This document shows, in pieces, positions 17,003-25,984 of a stretch of DNA of 64,000 nt (within the stretch, counting starts at the first letter, position 1; each line of letters begins with the position of its first letter). The notes below the pieces were generated by a model. That model worked only from the letters and a program-made list of their open reading frames with translations. It was not told where the DNA came from and ran no database searches. This DNA comes from UBA9300 sp032260385 (GTDB taxonomy: Bacteria; Bacteroidota; Bacteroidia; Bacteroidales; VadinHA17), in NCBI GenBank assembly GCA_032260385.1, contig JAVVEL010000002.1, positions 127,033 through 191,032 on the forward strand. The letters are read 5' to 3'. The position numbers were made by a program, and so were the translations under genes.

Positions 17003-17791
17003 ATGGAGCGAATACTGATTGCAGGAGCCGGTAAAATGGGCTCATGGCTGGCAGAGACACTTTGTCTTGACTATGATGTGGGAGTTTATGATTCTGACCC
17101 TCAGAAATTAAAGTATCTCTTTAATACATTCCGGTTTAAGAAATTAGATGAGGTAGTTGATTTTAAACCCCAATTACTTATAAATGCGGCAGGCTTAAAG
17201 CAAACGATTAAAGCCTTTGATCAAATATTACCTTACATCCCTGGAGATTGTATCATCTCTGATATAGCATCGGTAAAAAATGGTCTCTCAAAGTTCTACG
17301 AAGGCTGCGGATTCAAATTTGTCTCAACTCATCCAATGTTTGGGCCTACCTTTGGTAATATTAAAGATCTGAAGGGCCAGTGCGCAATAATTATTTCAGA
17401 ATCAGATGCCGGGGGGAAGGAATTCTACAGGTCGTTTTACAACAAACTGGGACTGACGCTCTTTGAATACGATTTTCTTGAACATGACAGGACAATTGCG
17501 TATTCACTTTCAATACCTTTCAGTTCAACTATTGTATTTTCTGCGTGCATGCAGAAGCTGGAAGTGCCGGGTACTACTTTCAAAAACCACCTCAGGATAG
17601 CACATGGTTTACTGTCAGAAGATGATTATCTCCTGAGTGGAATATTATTAAACAAATATTCAGTTGATAAGCTTTACGAAATAAGTAAAAGGCTTACTGA
17701 GCTGACAGACTTGCTGGAAAATAATAAGGAGAAAGAATTACACGCTCTTTTTAACAGGCTTCGTAAAAATATTGGTCTCGAAGATGATTAG
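17003..17791 (+). CDS. tyrA: Prephenate dehydrogenase
   Basis: TyrA oxidatively decarboxylates prephenate to 4-hydroxyphenylpyruvate with an NAD(P) cofactor. The Rossmann signature IAGAGKMGSW covers residues 6-15, the catalytic His H110 lies in VSTHPMFGPT, and an all-helical dimerisation domain follows from about 160. At 262 residues it has no ACT or fused chorismate mutase domain, so any allosteric control must be weak or absent. That makes transcriptional attenuation by the leader peptide a more important control point. The ATG follows the aroC stop with no gap. It is the last gene of the operon and overlaps the converging tilS by four bases. No prephenate dehydratase (Phe branch) is in the window. 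Confidence 0.88.
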   Translation: MERILIAGAGKMGSWLAETLCLDYDVGVYDSDPQKLKYLFNTFRFKKLDEVVDFKPQLLINAAGLKQTIKAFDQILPYIPGDCIISDIASVKNGLSKFYEGCGFKFVSTHPMFGPTFGNIKDLKGQCAIIISESDAGGKEFYRSFYNKLGLTLFEYDFLEHDRTIAYSLSIPFSSTIVFSACMQKLEVPGTTFKNHLRIAHGLLSEDDYLLSGILLNKYSVDKLYEISKRLTELTDLLENNKEKELHALFNRLRKNIGLEDD

Positions 17792-19113
17792 TCATTCCGC
17801 TTAAGGATTTGCATAACCCTGGCAGTTGATTCGGTGACTTTAAAACGGTCATCGATCCTGATTCCCAGCACCCATATTATCTCAGTATTCATTTCCAGGA
17901 CATAAACCCTATTCTTACCGGGGATTGATATTTTCATATCAATCAGCAGGTCACTTATTTTTTTCCTGCCCTTCATTCCCAGGGGATAAAAGAAATCACC
18001 TTCTTCCCATCTGCGCAGTTTGAGCGGATACTGTATTAGATCTGCATCAAAGTATGCATAAGAAGGGTCATTACTCATATTAAGACGGCTTCGCGGTATT
18101 ATTTCATGCTTCTCAATCAATCCGATATTCTTCCAGTCCGAAGCTGAATTTATGTCAATAATATTATCTTTAAAGGGTTCTGAAGAACTAATGATGATCC
18201 TGTCCCTGTCCCTTGTCAGAATGTGGCTGGAACTTATAAGCTGTTTACCTGTCCGGGCATTGATAAGATGTATGATGTCATTTACCTGCAGCCTGCCAAA
18301 ATTCCACTCTTTGAAAATTTCATAAACCCATGTCTCGAGGGGTTTAAGATTTTTTAGGTGCTTTGTATAAATAAAGGCGGAATCACCTTCAGCTTGCATT
18401 ATCTCTTTCTTCTTTTCTTGAATTGCCTGTTCGTAAATGATATAGGCCGATTTAAGGAAGTCAGAAGTTTCAGCAATTGATCTGATAGCGGAAGGATTTA
18501 TTTGTTCAAGAACAGGAATAACCTTGTGCCGTATCTTGTTCCTGGTATATTTTGTTTTAATATTGCTGGAATCTTCACGGTACTCAAGCATTCTTGTTTC
18601 AGCATAAGCGGTGATCATCTTCCGGCTTGCGAACAGTAAGGGACGGATAATATGATCTGACCGTGCGCTTATTCCTGTGAGACCGTTGATACCTGTACCC
18701 CTGGTCAGGTTAATAAGGATGGTCTCGATACTGTCATTAAGATTATGACCGGTGGCCACAAGGTCAAAGCTTTTTTCCTTCCTTATTTTATCCAGCCATT
18801 CATATCTCAGCTCACGGGCAGCCATCTGTATCGATATCCCCTTATCACCCGCGTATTCTGAGGTTTTAAACCTGTTTTTGAAGAGTCTTAGTCCGTTTGC
18901 CATGCATAGTTTTTCTACAAATTTCTCATCTTCATCAGATTCTTTAGCCCTAAGCTGGAAGTTGCAATGTGCGACTGATATATTATATCTCAACCTAATA
19001 AATATATCAAGCATTACGACAGAATCTATTCCGCCGCTGACCGCCAGAAGAATTTTATCATTACCTGTAAAAAGTTGTCTGGCCTGCCTATAATGTTCAA
19101 ACTGTTCTGTCAT
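17788..19113 (-). CDS. tilS: tRNA(Ile)-lysidine synthase
   Basis: TilS attaches lysine to C34 of the tRNA-Ile that reads AUA codons. The N-type ATP pyrophosphatase loop is LAVSGGIDSVV with SGGIDS at 26-31, followed by HCNFQLRAKESDEDE and the ATGHNLNDSIETILINL segment (about 112-130) of the family. The C-terminal substrate-binding part (about 330-441) contains RRWEEGDFFYPLGM and KKISDLLIDMKI, characteristic of full-length TilS. It is 441 residues. It is the last of four minus-strand genes (proS, unknown, outer-membrane protein, tilS) with gaps of 34-71 bases. A -7-like TATTTTTG lies at 19140-19133, with no convincing -33 partner. Confidence 0.92.
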   Translation of the reverse strand: MTEQFEHYRQARQLFTGNDKILLAVSGGIDSVVMLDIFIRLRYNISVAHCNFQLRAKESDEDEKFVEKLCMANGLRLFKNRFKTSEYAGDKGISIQMAARELRYEWLDKIRKEKSFDLVATGHNLNDSIETILINLTRGTGINGLTGISARSDHIIRPLLFASRKMITAYAETRMLEYREDSSNIKTKYTRNKIRHKVIPVLEQINPSAIRSIAETSDFLKSAYIIYEQAIQEKKKEIMQAEGDSAFIYTKHLKNLKPLETWVYEIFKEWNFGRLQVNDIIHLINARTGKQLISSSHILTRDRDRIIISSSEPFKDNIIDINSASDWKNIGLIEKHEIIPRSRLNMSNDPSYAYFDADLIQYPLKLRRWEEGDFFYPLGMKGRKKISDLLIDMKISIPGKNRVYVLEMNTEIIWVLGIRIDDRFKVTESTARVMQILKRND

Positions 19114-19184
19114 TGCTTATGCCTTCCTGTTTCAAAAATAATAAAAAGAAAGATGATGGCTACAGCTTTGCACTTATTCAGGTA

Positions 19185-21104
19185 TTATCTGAATCTGCTT
19201 ATTCCCGGAGCTCCGGGATCAAAGCCCGGCGGGTTTAATAAACGCTCACCTGCTATGTCTATGTAACGCATTATTGAATTAGGCGGTGCGCCCGGGTATA
19301 TTCCAAATCTTATCTGGAAGGTATTGAATATGAGATTTTCATTTCTTATCCTGAGACCAACTCCAAATCCAGATACCAGGTTGTCATACTCATAGAATAT
19401 TTTATCTTTTGAAAACAGGACCATATCGGCAAAGCCGAAAAAAGCAAACCTGAATCCGTATATAAACGCTTTACTGAAAGCAACAGCTTCCAGATTAAGA
19501 TAGAGCCTCTGATCAGGGAAGAGGGAATCATTCTTAAATCCCCTGATACCGTAATCATCTCCTATTGAAAGGTATTCATCATTGAATCTTTTAAAACCCC
19601 TTGTATAGTCAAGGGTGCCGAATAACCTGAGCTTGTATGACCGCAGATTATGCAGATCTGATATATATTTAAAATTGAGGCGAAGAAGCCCCTGTTCTGT
19701 AACATTATCTTTAATGAACGTTGAAAAAATACCACGACCATATAAATAACCGTTATTGGGCATAAAGTCACCAAAAGCCGATTCAATTGCTAAATAATCC
19801 CTTGTGTCAAACTCGTTATACTCCTTCCCATAGGTAATTGCCAGGATGCCGCCGTAAGGAATATCCTCATTCCTTCCATAATTGTAAATAAGATTTGTTT
19901 TGTAAAACCTTTGGGATACAAGGGAAAAGGAAGCAAGGTACATCTTGTACTTCTGATATACATAATATGAGTTGCTCGTGATTTCAGGTCTGTTCCAGAC
20001 ATTATTATTTATGTAACGCCCTGATATTACAGCCCTTGTAAAGTTATTGTCAATAAGGAATGATCTTCCTAACCACAGGTCAAAGTTATTGAATTCAACA
20101 GGTTCAGGGCTTGCAAGAGTATCAAGATCCTCGAGGACATATATTTCATTTACCGATAATCCGCCGGCATATTTTGTGTACGGGGAAAAGAATTTTCTGG
20201 ATGCATTGAATCCGGCCTGCTTCCTTTTAAAGGCATTTTTATATTCCAGCTTCAGATCTATCATTGTCTGACTTATATTTTTTAACGTATAAGCAGTACC
20301 AAAACCGACAGAGTTATATTTTTCATAGTCGTATGGTATCTTTATTTCAAGTTCATGTCCAAAACCAAGCAGGTTCTTATCAAATACAGATACCGTACCA
20401 ACATTAAAGCTTTTAATCTCGGCCGTTAATCCCAGTGAATAAATATCTTTTGTGATTACCATGAGGTCAACTTCTGTGCTGCTGACCGGAATAATTATAA
20501 TCCTTGCATCATAAATAAAGGGTAGTTGTCTTAGAATACGCTCACTCTCAGAAATTTTAAGCGGTACAAGACTGTCATTCTCTTCAATGACAAGATAGTT
20601 CCTTATTATATATTCCCTTGTTTTTAAATGTGTTTTGTTAAGGAAATATTCTGATTCGTTTTCAATTGAAGCTTCAGGATCGTTTATTGTTGTTCCGAAG
20701 GCATTGAGTCTGCGGATATATATATTCCTGATAATCTTGCCGCTGTGATCGACGAATTGGTCAACTTCCCTCCTGGTTATCCCTGATGGACTTACTATGG
20801 CGGGGGGTACCACAACAAGATCATATAGTATTTTTGTGAAATTCTTCCTTCCAGCCTTTGCTTTGAGAGAGTCATAGAATATTAAAGTCTGCTTGTATAC
20901 ATTTGTATCCTGGGGCAGGTAACTGTCGGATATGTATATTACAGTATCATTCTTAAAGTAAACGAGTGAGTCGTTGATGCTTACGTATGATCCCCCGGCT
21001 ACCCTGACGGCTTTAAGAAAGGCATTGTTCTGAGAGTGTGCCGGAAGGGCAAATAATGTCATTATAATCCAAAGCGGTAACAATATTTGCCTGAATCTTG
21101 CCAT
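19185..21104 (-). CDS. Outer-membrane beta-barrel protein with POTRA-like N-terminal region
   Basis: The product, about 639 residues, starts at ATG 21104 with a signal peptide (residues 1-24, ending ALPAHSQ). I reject the longer frame from 21179 because it adds a non-signal N-terminus overlapping the previous gene. Residues about 90-260 resemble one or two POTRA-like repeats (GITRREVDQFVDHSGKIIRN and ILRQLPFIYDARIIIIP). The remaining 370 or so residues alternate hydrophobic and polar, as in an outer-membrane barrel. It resembles BamA/TamA-like surface antigens. Function is not known; membrane-protein or lipid transport is a guess. Its position beside proS and tilS does not help. The C-terminus does not end in Phe, which is unusual for a barrel. 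Confidence 0.6.
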   Translation of the reverse strand: MARFRQILLPLWIIMTLFALPAHSQNNAFLKAVRVAGGSYVSINDSLVYFKNDTVIYISDSYLPQDTNVYKQTLIFYDSLKAKAGRKNFTKILYDLVVVPPAIVSPSGITRREVDQFVDHSGKIIRNIYIRRLNAFGTTINDPEASIENESEYFLNKTHLKTREYIIRNYLVIEENDSLVPLKISESERILRQLPFIYDARIIIIPVSSTEVDLMVITKDIYSLGLTAEIKSFNVGTVSVFDKNLLGFGHELEIKIPYDYEKYNSVGFGTAYTLKNISQTMIDLKLEYKNAFKRKQAGFNASRKFFSPYTKYAGGLSVNEIYVLEDLDTLASPEPVEFNNFDLWLGRSFLIDNNFTRAVISGRYINNNVWNRPEITSNSYYVYQKYKMYLASFSLVSQRFYKTNLIYNYGRNEDIPYGGILAITYGKEYNEFDTRDYLAIESAFGDFMPNNGYLYGRGIFSTFIKDNVTEQGLLRLNFKYISDLHNLRSYKLRLFGTLDYTRGFKRFNDEYLSIGDDYGIRGFKNDSLFPDQRLYLNLEAVAFSKAFIYGFRFAFFGFADMVLFSKDKIFYEYDNLVSGFGVGLRIRNENLIFNTFQIRFGIYPGAPPNSIMRYIDIAGERLLNPPGFDPGAPGISRFR

Positions 21105-21138
21105 AGTATATAGGCATTTGTTCGTTAAATGGTTCAGT

Positions 21139-21831
21139 TTATTCTTCCAGCACATCATCGGAATTGAACTTGAAACCAAGTCTTTTGCCAGTTACCATCT
21201 TGGATAGCTGTATCTTTTTTTCAAGTTGTCCGACAGAGGCAATTTTTACACTGTCATAAGGAGGTACCAGCAGGTCGAACTCAAGGGAATACTGCATGGC
21301 AGTAAAGATTATTCTCTTCAGTGCCTCCCTGCCAAGATCCTCATTGCCATAATTTGAGAAGAGCATAGCCATCTGGCGTTTTCCTTCAACAAAATACTGG
21401 TTTTCACGGTTAATAAAGATCCTTGCAATGAGATAACCCAGGTCATCAACCCTGGAATATTTGAATGAATCGGACAGGAAATTATATATGCTTATTATAC
21501 CCGAATATGAATTATCCTTGTCCTTTTGTATGTAAGGGGTTTTCCATACAGGGTGTTCCCGGTCGAATTCAAAGACGTTTGAATGCATGCTGAATACGAG
21601 TATATCGCCGGCAACCTTTATGGAGACATCAAATCTCCCATTTTCCTTATAGACCAGCCTTATCCTTTTATCGGTGTCCATGATATCCCTGTTGATCTCA
21701 CGTGTCAGGGCTTCGAGCAAGCCTTTGATCCTGTCAAAGGCCGCTTCGGTATGGTCATATACTTTTTGTTTTAGAACAGACTTGTCATGCAGGGTCTCTA
21801 CAATCTTGACTTTTTGCTCATTCAGTTCCAT
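21139..21831 (-). CDS. Conserved-looking hypothetical protein
   Basis: I do not recognise this 230-residue protein. It has no signal peptide or membrane segment and looks cytosolic. The first 55 residues (KIVETLHDKSVLKQKVY through LTREINRDIMD) are strongly helical and may form a coiled coil. The middle is mixed alpha/beta with FSMHSNVFEFDREHPVWK, and the end is Lys-rich. It sits 64 bases after proS and 34 bases before the outer-membrane protein gene on the same strand, which suggests co-expression with the envelope protein. No nucleotide-binding or catalytic motif is visible. Confidence 0.6.
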   Translation of the reverse strand: MELNEQKVKIVETLHDKSVLKQKVYDHTEAAFDRIKGLLEALTREINRDIMDTDKRIRLVYKENGRFDVSIKVAGDILVFSMHSNVFEFDREHPVWKTPYIQKDKDNSYSGIISIYNFLSDSFKYSRVDDLGYLIARIFINRENQYFVEGKRQMAMLFSNYGNEDLGREALKRIIFTAMQYSLEFDLLVPPYDSVKIASVGQLEKKIQLSKMVTGKRLGFKFNSDDVLEE

Positions 21832-21895
21832 TGCCGCTTGCTCTTTGTTAAGTATGGCAATGTACTAAAAATTCCTCGAAAGAATATCTTATGAA

Positions 21896-23371
21896 TCAGT
21901 ATGCCCTGGCAAAAACCACTCTCTTTTTTGATGGTTTGCCTGAGTATACACATTTCCCTTCTTCACCGGGGTCGTCGAAGGGTATAATACGTATGCTTGC
22001 CTTAGTCTCATTCTTAATTTTTTCTTCAGTTTCAGCAGTTCCGTCCCAGTGAGCGAGGATGAAGCCTCCTCTTTTTTCGATTGCTTCCCGGAATTCGCCC
22101 CAGGTGTCTACCTTATAAGTGTTTTTATCCCTGTAATCCAGGGATTTACTAAAGATATTCTTCTGGATATCAACCATCAACTTTGTGATGTGTTCTGAAG
22201 TTTTATCAATATTTATTATTTCCTTGCTCAGCTTATCCCTCCTGGCCACTTCAATTGTTCCGTTGGCAATATCCCTCGGCCCGATAGCCAGTCTTACCGG
22301 AACCCCTTTGAGTTCATATTCAGCAAATTTAAATCCGGGTTTATGAGTGTCCCTGTCATCATACTTTACCCTGAGTCCCTGTTTTTCCAGGTCAGCCTTA
22401 ATTTTAAGTGCAGTGCCGGATAATTCACTGAGCTGTCTGTCACCCTTATAAATGGGTATTATAACAACCTGTATGGGAGCCAGGTTTGGAGGTATAACCA
22501 GGCCGTTATCATCGCCATGGGCCATAACCAGTGCTCCCATTAACCTGGTGGAAACTCCCCACGATGTCGACCATACGTACTCAAGTTTACCGGATTTATC
22601 AGTAAACTGTACGTCAAAGGCCTTTGCAAAATTCTGACCGAGGAAGTGTGATGTACCAGCCTGCAAGGCCTTGCCATCCTGCATAAGTGCCTCAATGGCA
22701 TAGGTATCGACTGCCCCGGCAAATTTCTCTGTTTCAGATTTGTAACCTTTAAGGACGGGAATACCCATAAAATCCTGTACAAAATGAGAATAAAGATTAA
22801 TTATAGTCATGGTTTCTTCCAGTGCCTCCTGCTTTGTTGCATGTGCTGTATGCCCTTCCTGCCAGAGGAATTCTGCTGTTCTCAGAAATAACCTTGTTCG
22901 CATTTCCCATCTTACAACATTTGCCCACTGGTTTATCAGCAGGGGTAAATCACGGTACGATTGTATCCAGTTTCTGTATGTATTCCAGATTATTGTCTCA
23001 GAGGTAGGCCTTATAATTAATTCTTCTTCCAGCTTTGCACCGGGGTCAACTTCTATTCCCTTACCATTCTCCTTGTTCCTCAGCCTGTAATGGGTAACAA
23101 CAGCGCATTCCTTAGCGAAGCCTTCAACATGGTCAGCTTCCTTTTCAAAGAAAGACTTTGGAATAAAGAGAGGGAAGTAGGCATTGACATGACCGGTCGC
23201 TTTAAATAACCTGTCTAGTTCAGACTGTATTTTTTCCCATATAGCATAACCGTAGGGCTTGATTACCATGCATCCTCTGACAGCCGAGTTCTCAGCCAGA
23301 TCAGCCTTGATTACCAGATCGTTATACCACTGGGCGTAGTTTTCTCCCCTTTTTGTCAAAAAATCTGCCAT
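21896..23371 (-). CDS. proS: Prolyl-tRNA synthetase, archaeal/eukaryotic type
   Basis: ProS charges tRNA-Pro. The 491-residue length, the N-terminal start near KRGENYAQWYNDLV and the absence of the large insertion domain identify the archaeal/eukaryotic (ProS type 3) form found in Bacteroidetes. Class II motifs are visible: motif 2 RPTSETIIW with WANVVRWEMRTRLFLRTAEF, and motif 3 GALVMAHGDDNG followed by the HGDD region; the anticodon-binding domain begins near PIQVVIIPIY (about residue 300). It is divergent from the Tyr-rich gene at 23473. No T-box or leader attenuator is visible upstream. Confidence 0.94.
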   Translation of the reverse strand: MADFLTKRGENYAQWYNDLVIKADLAENSAVRGCMVIKPYGYAIWEKIQSELDRLFKATGHVNAYFPLFIPKSFFEKEADHVEGFAKECAVVTHYRLRNKENGKGIEVDPGAKLEEELIIRPTSETIIWNTYRNWIQSYRDLPLLINQWANVVRWEMRTRLFLRTAEFLWQEGHTAHATKQEALEETMTIINLYSHFVQDFMGIPVLKGYKSETEKFAGAVDTYAIEALMQDGKALQAGTSHFLGQNFAKAFDVQFTDKSGKLEYVWSTSWGVSTRLMGALVMAHGDDNGLVIPPNLAPIQVVIIPIYKGDRQLSELSGTALKIKADLEKQGLRVKYDDRDTHKPGFKFAEYELKGVPVRLAIGPRDIANGTIEVARRDKLSKEIINIDKTSEHITKLMVDIQKNIFSKSLDYRDKNTYKVDTWGEFREAIEKRGGFILAHWDGTAETEEKIKNETKASIRIIPFDDPGEEGKCVYSGKPSKKRVVFARAY

Positions 23372-23472
23372 GTTGTTTGGTATGGATTTTGTAAAATATT
23401 AATTGAATATAAAACTGAAAATACCGCACAAAGTAAATAAACTTACACTTAATATAAAAGCGGGAGGATGTC

Positions 23473-24444
23473 ATGAAAGCAAAATATTTAACCGGATTAA
23501 TAGCAGGGATGCTGGCAATAACAGCTCCGCTGGATGCAGCAGAGACACCTGCAAAGGCTAATTACCCGGCGGCAAGCCCCGGCGTGGTTGTCACAACATC
23601 GGTAAGAGGCTATGATTTCCACTACGCCTCAAGGATAAGACGCTTCCACAGTTCATACGTATCATTCGGATTTTATGCCCCGGTTTACACCGAGACATAC
23701 TGGTATAACTACCGCCCGGCAACATGGGGTCTGAGTATATATGCCGCTAATACAAGATTTGGATTCGGATGGACCTTTGGCTATCCTTATTATTATACCG
23801 GGTATTATGACCCATGGGAATACTACGGCGGATACTATCCGGCTTATTATTACGGACCCGATTACTACTATGGTGCTTATTACCCTGATTACTACTACTG
23901 GTCATATCCGGCTATAAGGTATACAATAAGGATCAGGAACCATTATCATTTTTATAATAATTATTACTATGCCTATAACCATTACAGGCCACGCTATCAT
24001 TACCAGAGGTATATAGGTAACAACAGGTATTATAACAGCTACCGCTCATCGCAGTATGCATCCTACAGCAGGCCGGCAACTTACAGGAATGCAGACAGCA
24101 GGCGTGTTGAAGCCGCCAGTCGTGACACCCGCAGTACTGCAGTCAGAACTTCCACCGCAAGAACTGTTAACAGCACAGCTGTAAGGAGCTCAGCAAACAG
24201 GAATACCCAGAGCACCGCTGTAAGGAGCTCAGCAAACAGGAATACCCGGAGCACCGCTGTAAGGAGCTCAGCAAACAGGAATACCCAGAGCACCGCTGTC
24301 AGAAGCTCATCGGGAAGAAGCTCGGGGAGAAGTGCAGTGCGAAGCTCAGCAAGCAGCAATACCCGCAGCAGTGCTGTCAGAAGCAACTCCGGATCGGCTA
24401 ATAAAAGCAAATCTGCATCAACTACAAGAAGGGGCAGGCGTTAA
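23473..24444 (+). CDS. Exported Tyr-rich protein with Ser/Arg/Asn repeat tail
   Basis: The 323-residue product begins with a signal peptide (1-23, ending DAAE). Residues about 60-195 are extremely rich in Tyr and Trp (runs such as YYYTGYYDPWEYYGGYYP). Residues about 205-323 form a basic tail rich in Ser, Arg, Thr and Asn, containing three near-identical 13-residue repeats (AVRSSANRNTQST). The ATG has a strong GGGAGG ribosome binding site, rare in this genome. An intrinsic terminator overlaps the stop. A neighbour with the same two-part design follows at 24602, so these look like diverged paralogs. I know no function; an envelope or matrix structural role is a guess from composition. Confidence 0.7.
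   Translation: MKAKYLTGLIAGMLAITAPLDAAETPAKANYPAASPGVVVTTSVRGYDFHYASRIRRFHSSYVSFGFYAPVYTETYWYNYRPATWGLSIYAANTRFGFGWTFGYPYYYTGYYDPWEYYGGYYPAYYYGPDYYYGAYYPDYYYWSYPAIRYTIRIRNHYHFYNNYYYAYNHYRPRYHYQRYIGNNRYYNSYRSSQYASYSRPATYRNADSRRVEAASRDTRSTAVRTSTARTVNSTAVRSSANRNTQSTAVRSSANRNTRSTAVRSSANRNTQSTAVRSSSGRSSGRSAVRSSASSNTRSSAVRSNSGSANKSKSASTTRRGRR
24178..24294 (+). repeat. Three tandem 39-bp coding repeats
   Basis: Units at 24178-24216, 24217-24255 and 24256-24294 differ at only one base (CAG versus CGG, Gln to Arg). The DNA identity exceeds what protein selection requires, indicating recent slippage or duplication in the tail of the Tyr-rich gene. Confidence 0.9.
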
Positions 24445-24458
24445 GAGCCTGCTTTTTT
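24434..24458 (+). terminator. Intrinsic terminator after the first Tyr-rich gene
   Basis: GCAGGC (24434-24439) pairs with GCCTGC (24447-24452) over a seven-base loop and is followed by six T. The TAA stop codon lies in the loop. It separates this gene from the next one. Confidence 0.8.
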
Positions 24459-24601
24459 ATTTCATTAATCATGAAAAATTACCAGGTTAAAAGAAAAATC
24501 TTATATTTGTTACTGAAGCCTTGTGCCCGGCACACTACATTAATTGGTATGATTTTTGCTCTTATATTAACAGGATGAAACAATATTATCGGAGGTCTAA
24601 A

Positions 24602-25891
24602 ATGAAAACTTATCTTTACATAACAGTTTTGGCAATATTTCTTCTAAGCAGTTGTTCTTCATCGCTTTATATGAGTGGTGAATATGATGATCTGTATTAT
24701 ACACCTGCTCCCCAGGAAATATATGTGCAGGAAGCCGGTGTGACCGGACAGGCATATGAATCAATTTCAGAGATCGAAGACAAGTATGATCTTGATACAC
24801 TTGTTGCTGATCAGTATCTGGACCCGGCCGAGTATGACAAAGATCTCATGTATTATGACAGTGACAAAAGCAGTGCCTTTGATTATTATGACGGGGTATC
24901 CTACGCGAGTTATCTTAACCGTTTTCACGGTAACTACTTCGATCCTTACTGGAGAGATCCCTTCTATTATGGCTTCAGCTATGGGCTGACTTTTGGTTAC
25001 CCCTATTATTCCTACAGGATGTGGGATCCTTTCTACAGCCCGTATTATTCATATTACTACGATCCGTTTTATTCACCTTACTACTGGGGTTCCTCATATT
25101 TATACAATCCCTGGTCTTACAGGTATGGTTTAGGTTATTATCCTTATTACAGATCACCATACTATTACGGTTACCACAGTGATGTTGATTATTATACCAC
25201 GCCTGTAAAAAGAAGAAGTTCATACAGTACCCTCGCCAACAGGACTGTAAGCAATCCTTCCAACCGCACTGGTTCGGTCAGTGCATCGTCAAGAAGAACA
25301 GCCACAACCGTTTCCGGTGATGCAAGGAGTACCGAAAGCAGCAGGAGGACTGATCAAACCATAGTGTCAAGTAATACTAACATCAGCAATGCAGTCAATC
25401 CGCAGGAGAGGTCGGTAAACTCAAGCCTTAACAGGAGAACACAGGTTAATGCCACAACCCGTGCCGCTTCGCAGCCTGAATATAATACCCAGGACAGGAC
25501 TTACAGGCCTACCTATACAAATCCGAGGATGACCACTCGTCCTGCCTATAATAATACAAACAGGAGAAGCAGTACTGTGACAAACAGGAATATTGAAAAT
25601 ATATATAACCGTTCCTCCAGCACCAGTACAAATACCAACCGTTCCAGGTCAATAATTAACAGCTCATCATCAGGAACCTCGGGCAGGTCGATTATTAACC
25701 GCTCATCTTCTTCAACAGGAAGGAGCAGCTTTAGCACAGGAAGATCCTCCTCCTCGATCGGATCAGGCTCATCAAGGGGATCCAGCATTTCTTCCGGTGG
25801 CAGGTCTTCTTCAGTAAGCAGCAGTTCCGGCAGGTCATCGAGCGGACGAAGCTCTACTTCAAGCTCAAGTAGTTCAGGAAGAAGAAGATAA
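24602..25891 (+). CDS. Tyr-rich lipoprotein with Ser-rich low-complexity tail
   Basis: The chosen ATG at 24602 follows a strong GGAGG and opens a lipoprotein signal, FLLSSCSSSL, with the acylated Cys at residue 18; the in-frame region upstream to 24521 lacks this logic. The 429-residue product has an acidic stretch (30-100), a Tyr/Trp/Pro-rich block (about 115-215, with repeated FYSPYY) and a long tail of Ser, Arg, Thr and Asn ending SSSGRRR. The design mirrors the preceding gene: aromatic head, basic Ser-rich tail. It is predicted to be anchored in a membrane by lipid, probably facing outward. Function unknown. A -7-like TATATTTG is at 24502-24509. Confidence 0.7.
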   Translation: MKTYLYITVLAIFLLSSCSSSLYMSGEYDDLYYTPAPQEIYVQEAGVTGQAYESISEIEDKYDLDTLVADQYLDPAEYDKDLMYYDSDKSSAFDYYDGVSYASYLNRFHGNYFDPYWRDPFYYGFSYGLTFGYPYYSYRMWDPFYSPYYSYYYDPFYSPYYWGSSYLYNPWSYRYGLGYYPYYRSPYYYGYHSDVDYYTTPVKRRSSYSTLANRTVSNPSNRTGSVSASSRRTATTVSGDARSTESSRRTDQTIVSSNTNISNAVNPQERSVNSSLNRRTQVNATTRAASQPEYNTQDRTYRPTYTNPRMTTRPAYNNTNRRSSTVTNRNIENIYNRSSSTSTNTNRSRSIINSSSSGTSGRSIINRSSSSTGRSSFSTGRSSSSIGSGSSRGSSISSGGRSSSVSSSSGRSSSGRSSTSSSSSSGRRR

Positions 25892-25984
25892 AGAAAGTAT
25901 AATTATTGGAAATTAGCTTGCTGTATTAATTTATTATATCATCCCGGAGTGGGATGGACAGGTATACATTTAATAAAATTGAAA

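Noticed and set aside
19185..21179. Outer-membrane protein start at 21179
   Set aside because: The extra 25 residues are not signal-like and overlap the upstream gene; ATG 21104 gives a clean signal peptide.
24081..24410. Leu-rich antisense frame within the Tyr-rich gene
   Set aside because: It is the reverse complement of a low-complexity Ser/Arg repeat and has no independent support.
25940..25956. CATCCC/GGGATG hairpin before the FadL-like gene
   Set aside because: A six-pair stem without a T-run or conserved context; could be chance.
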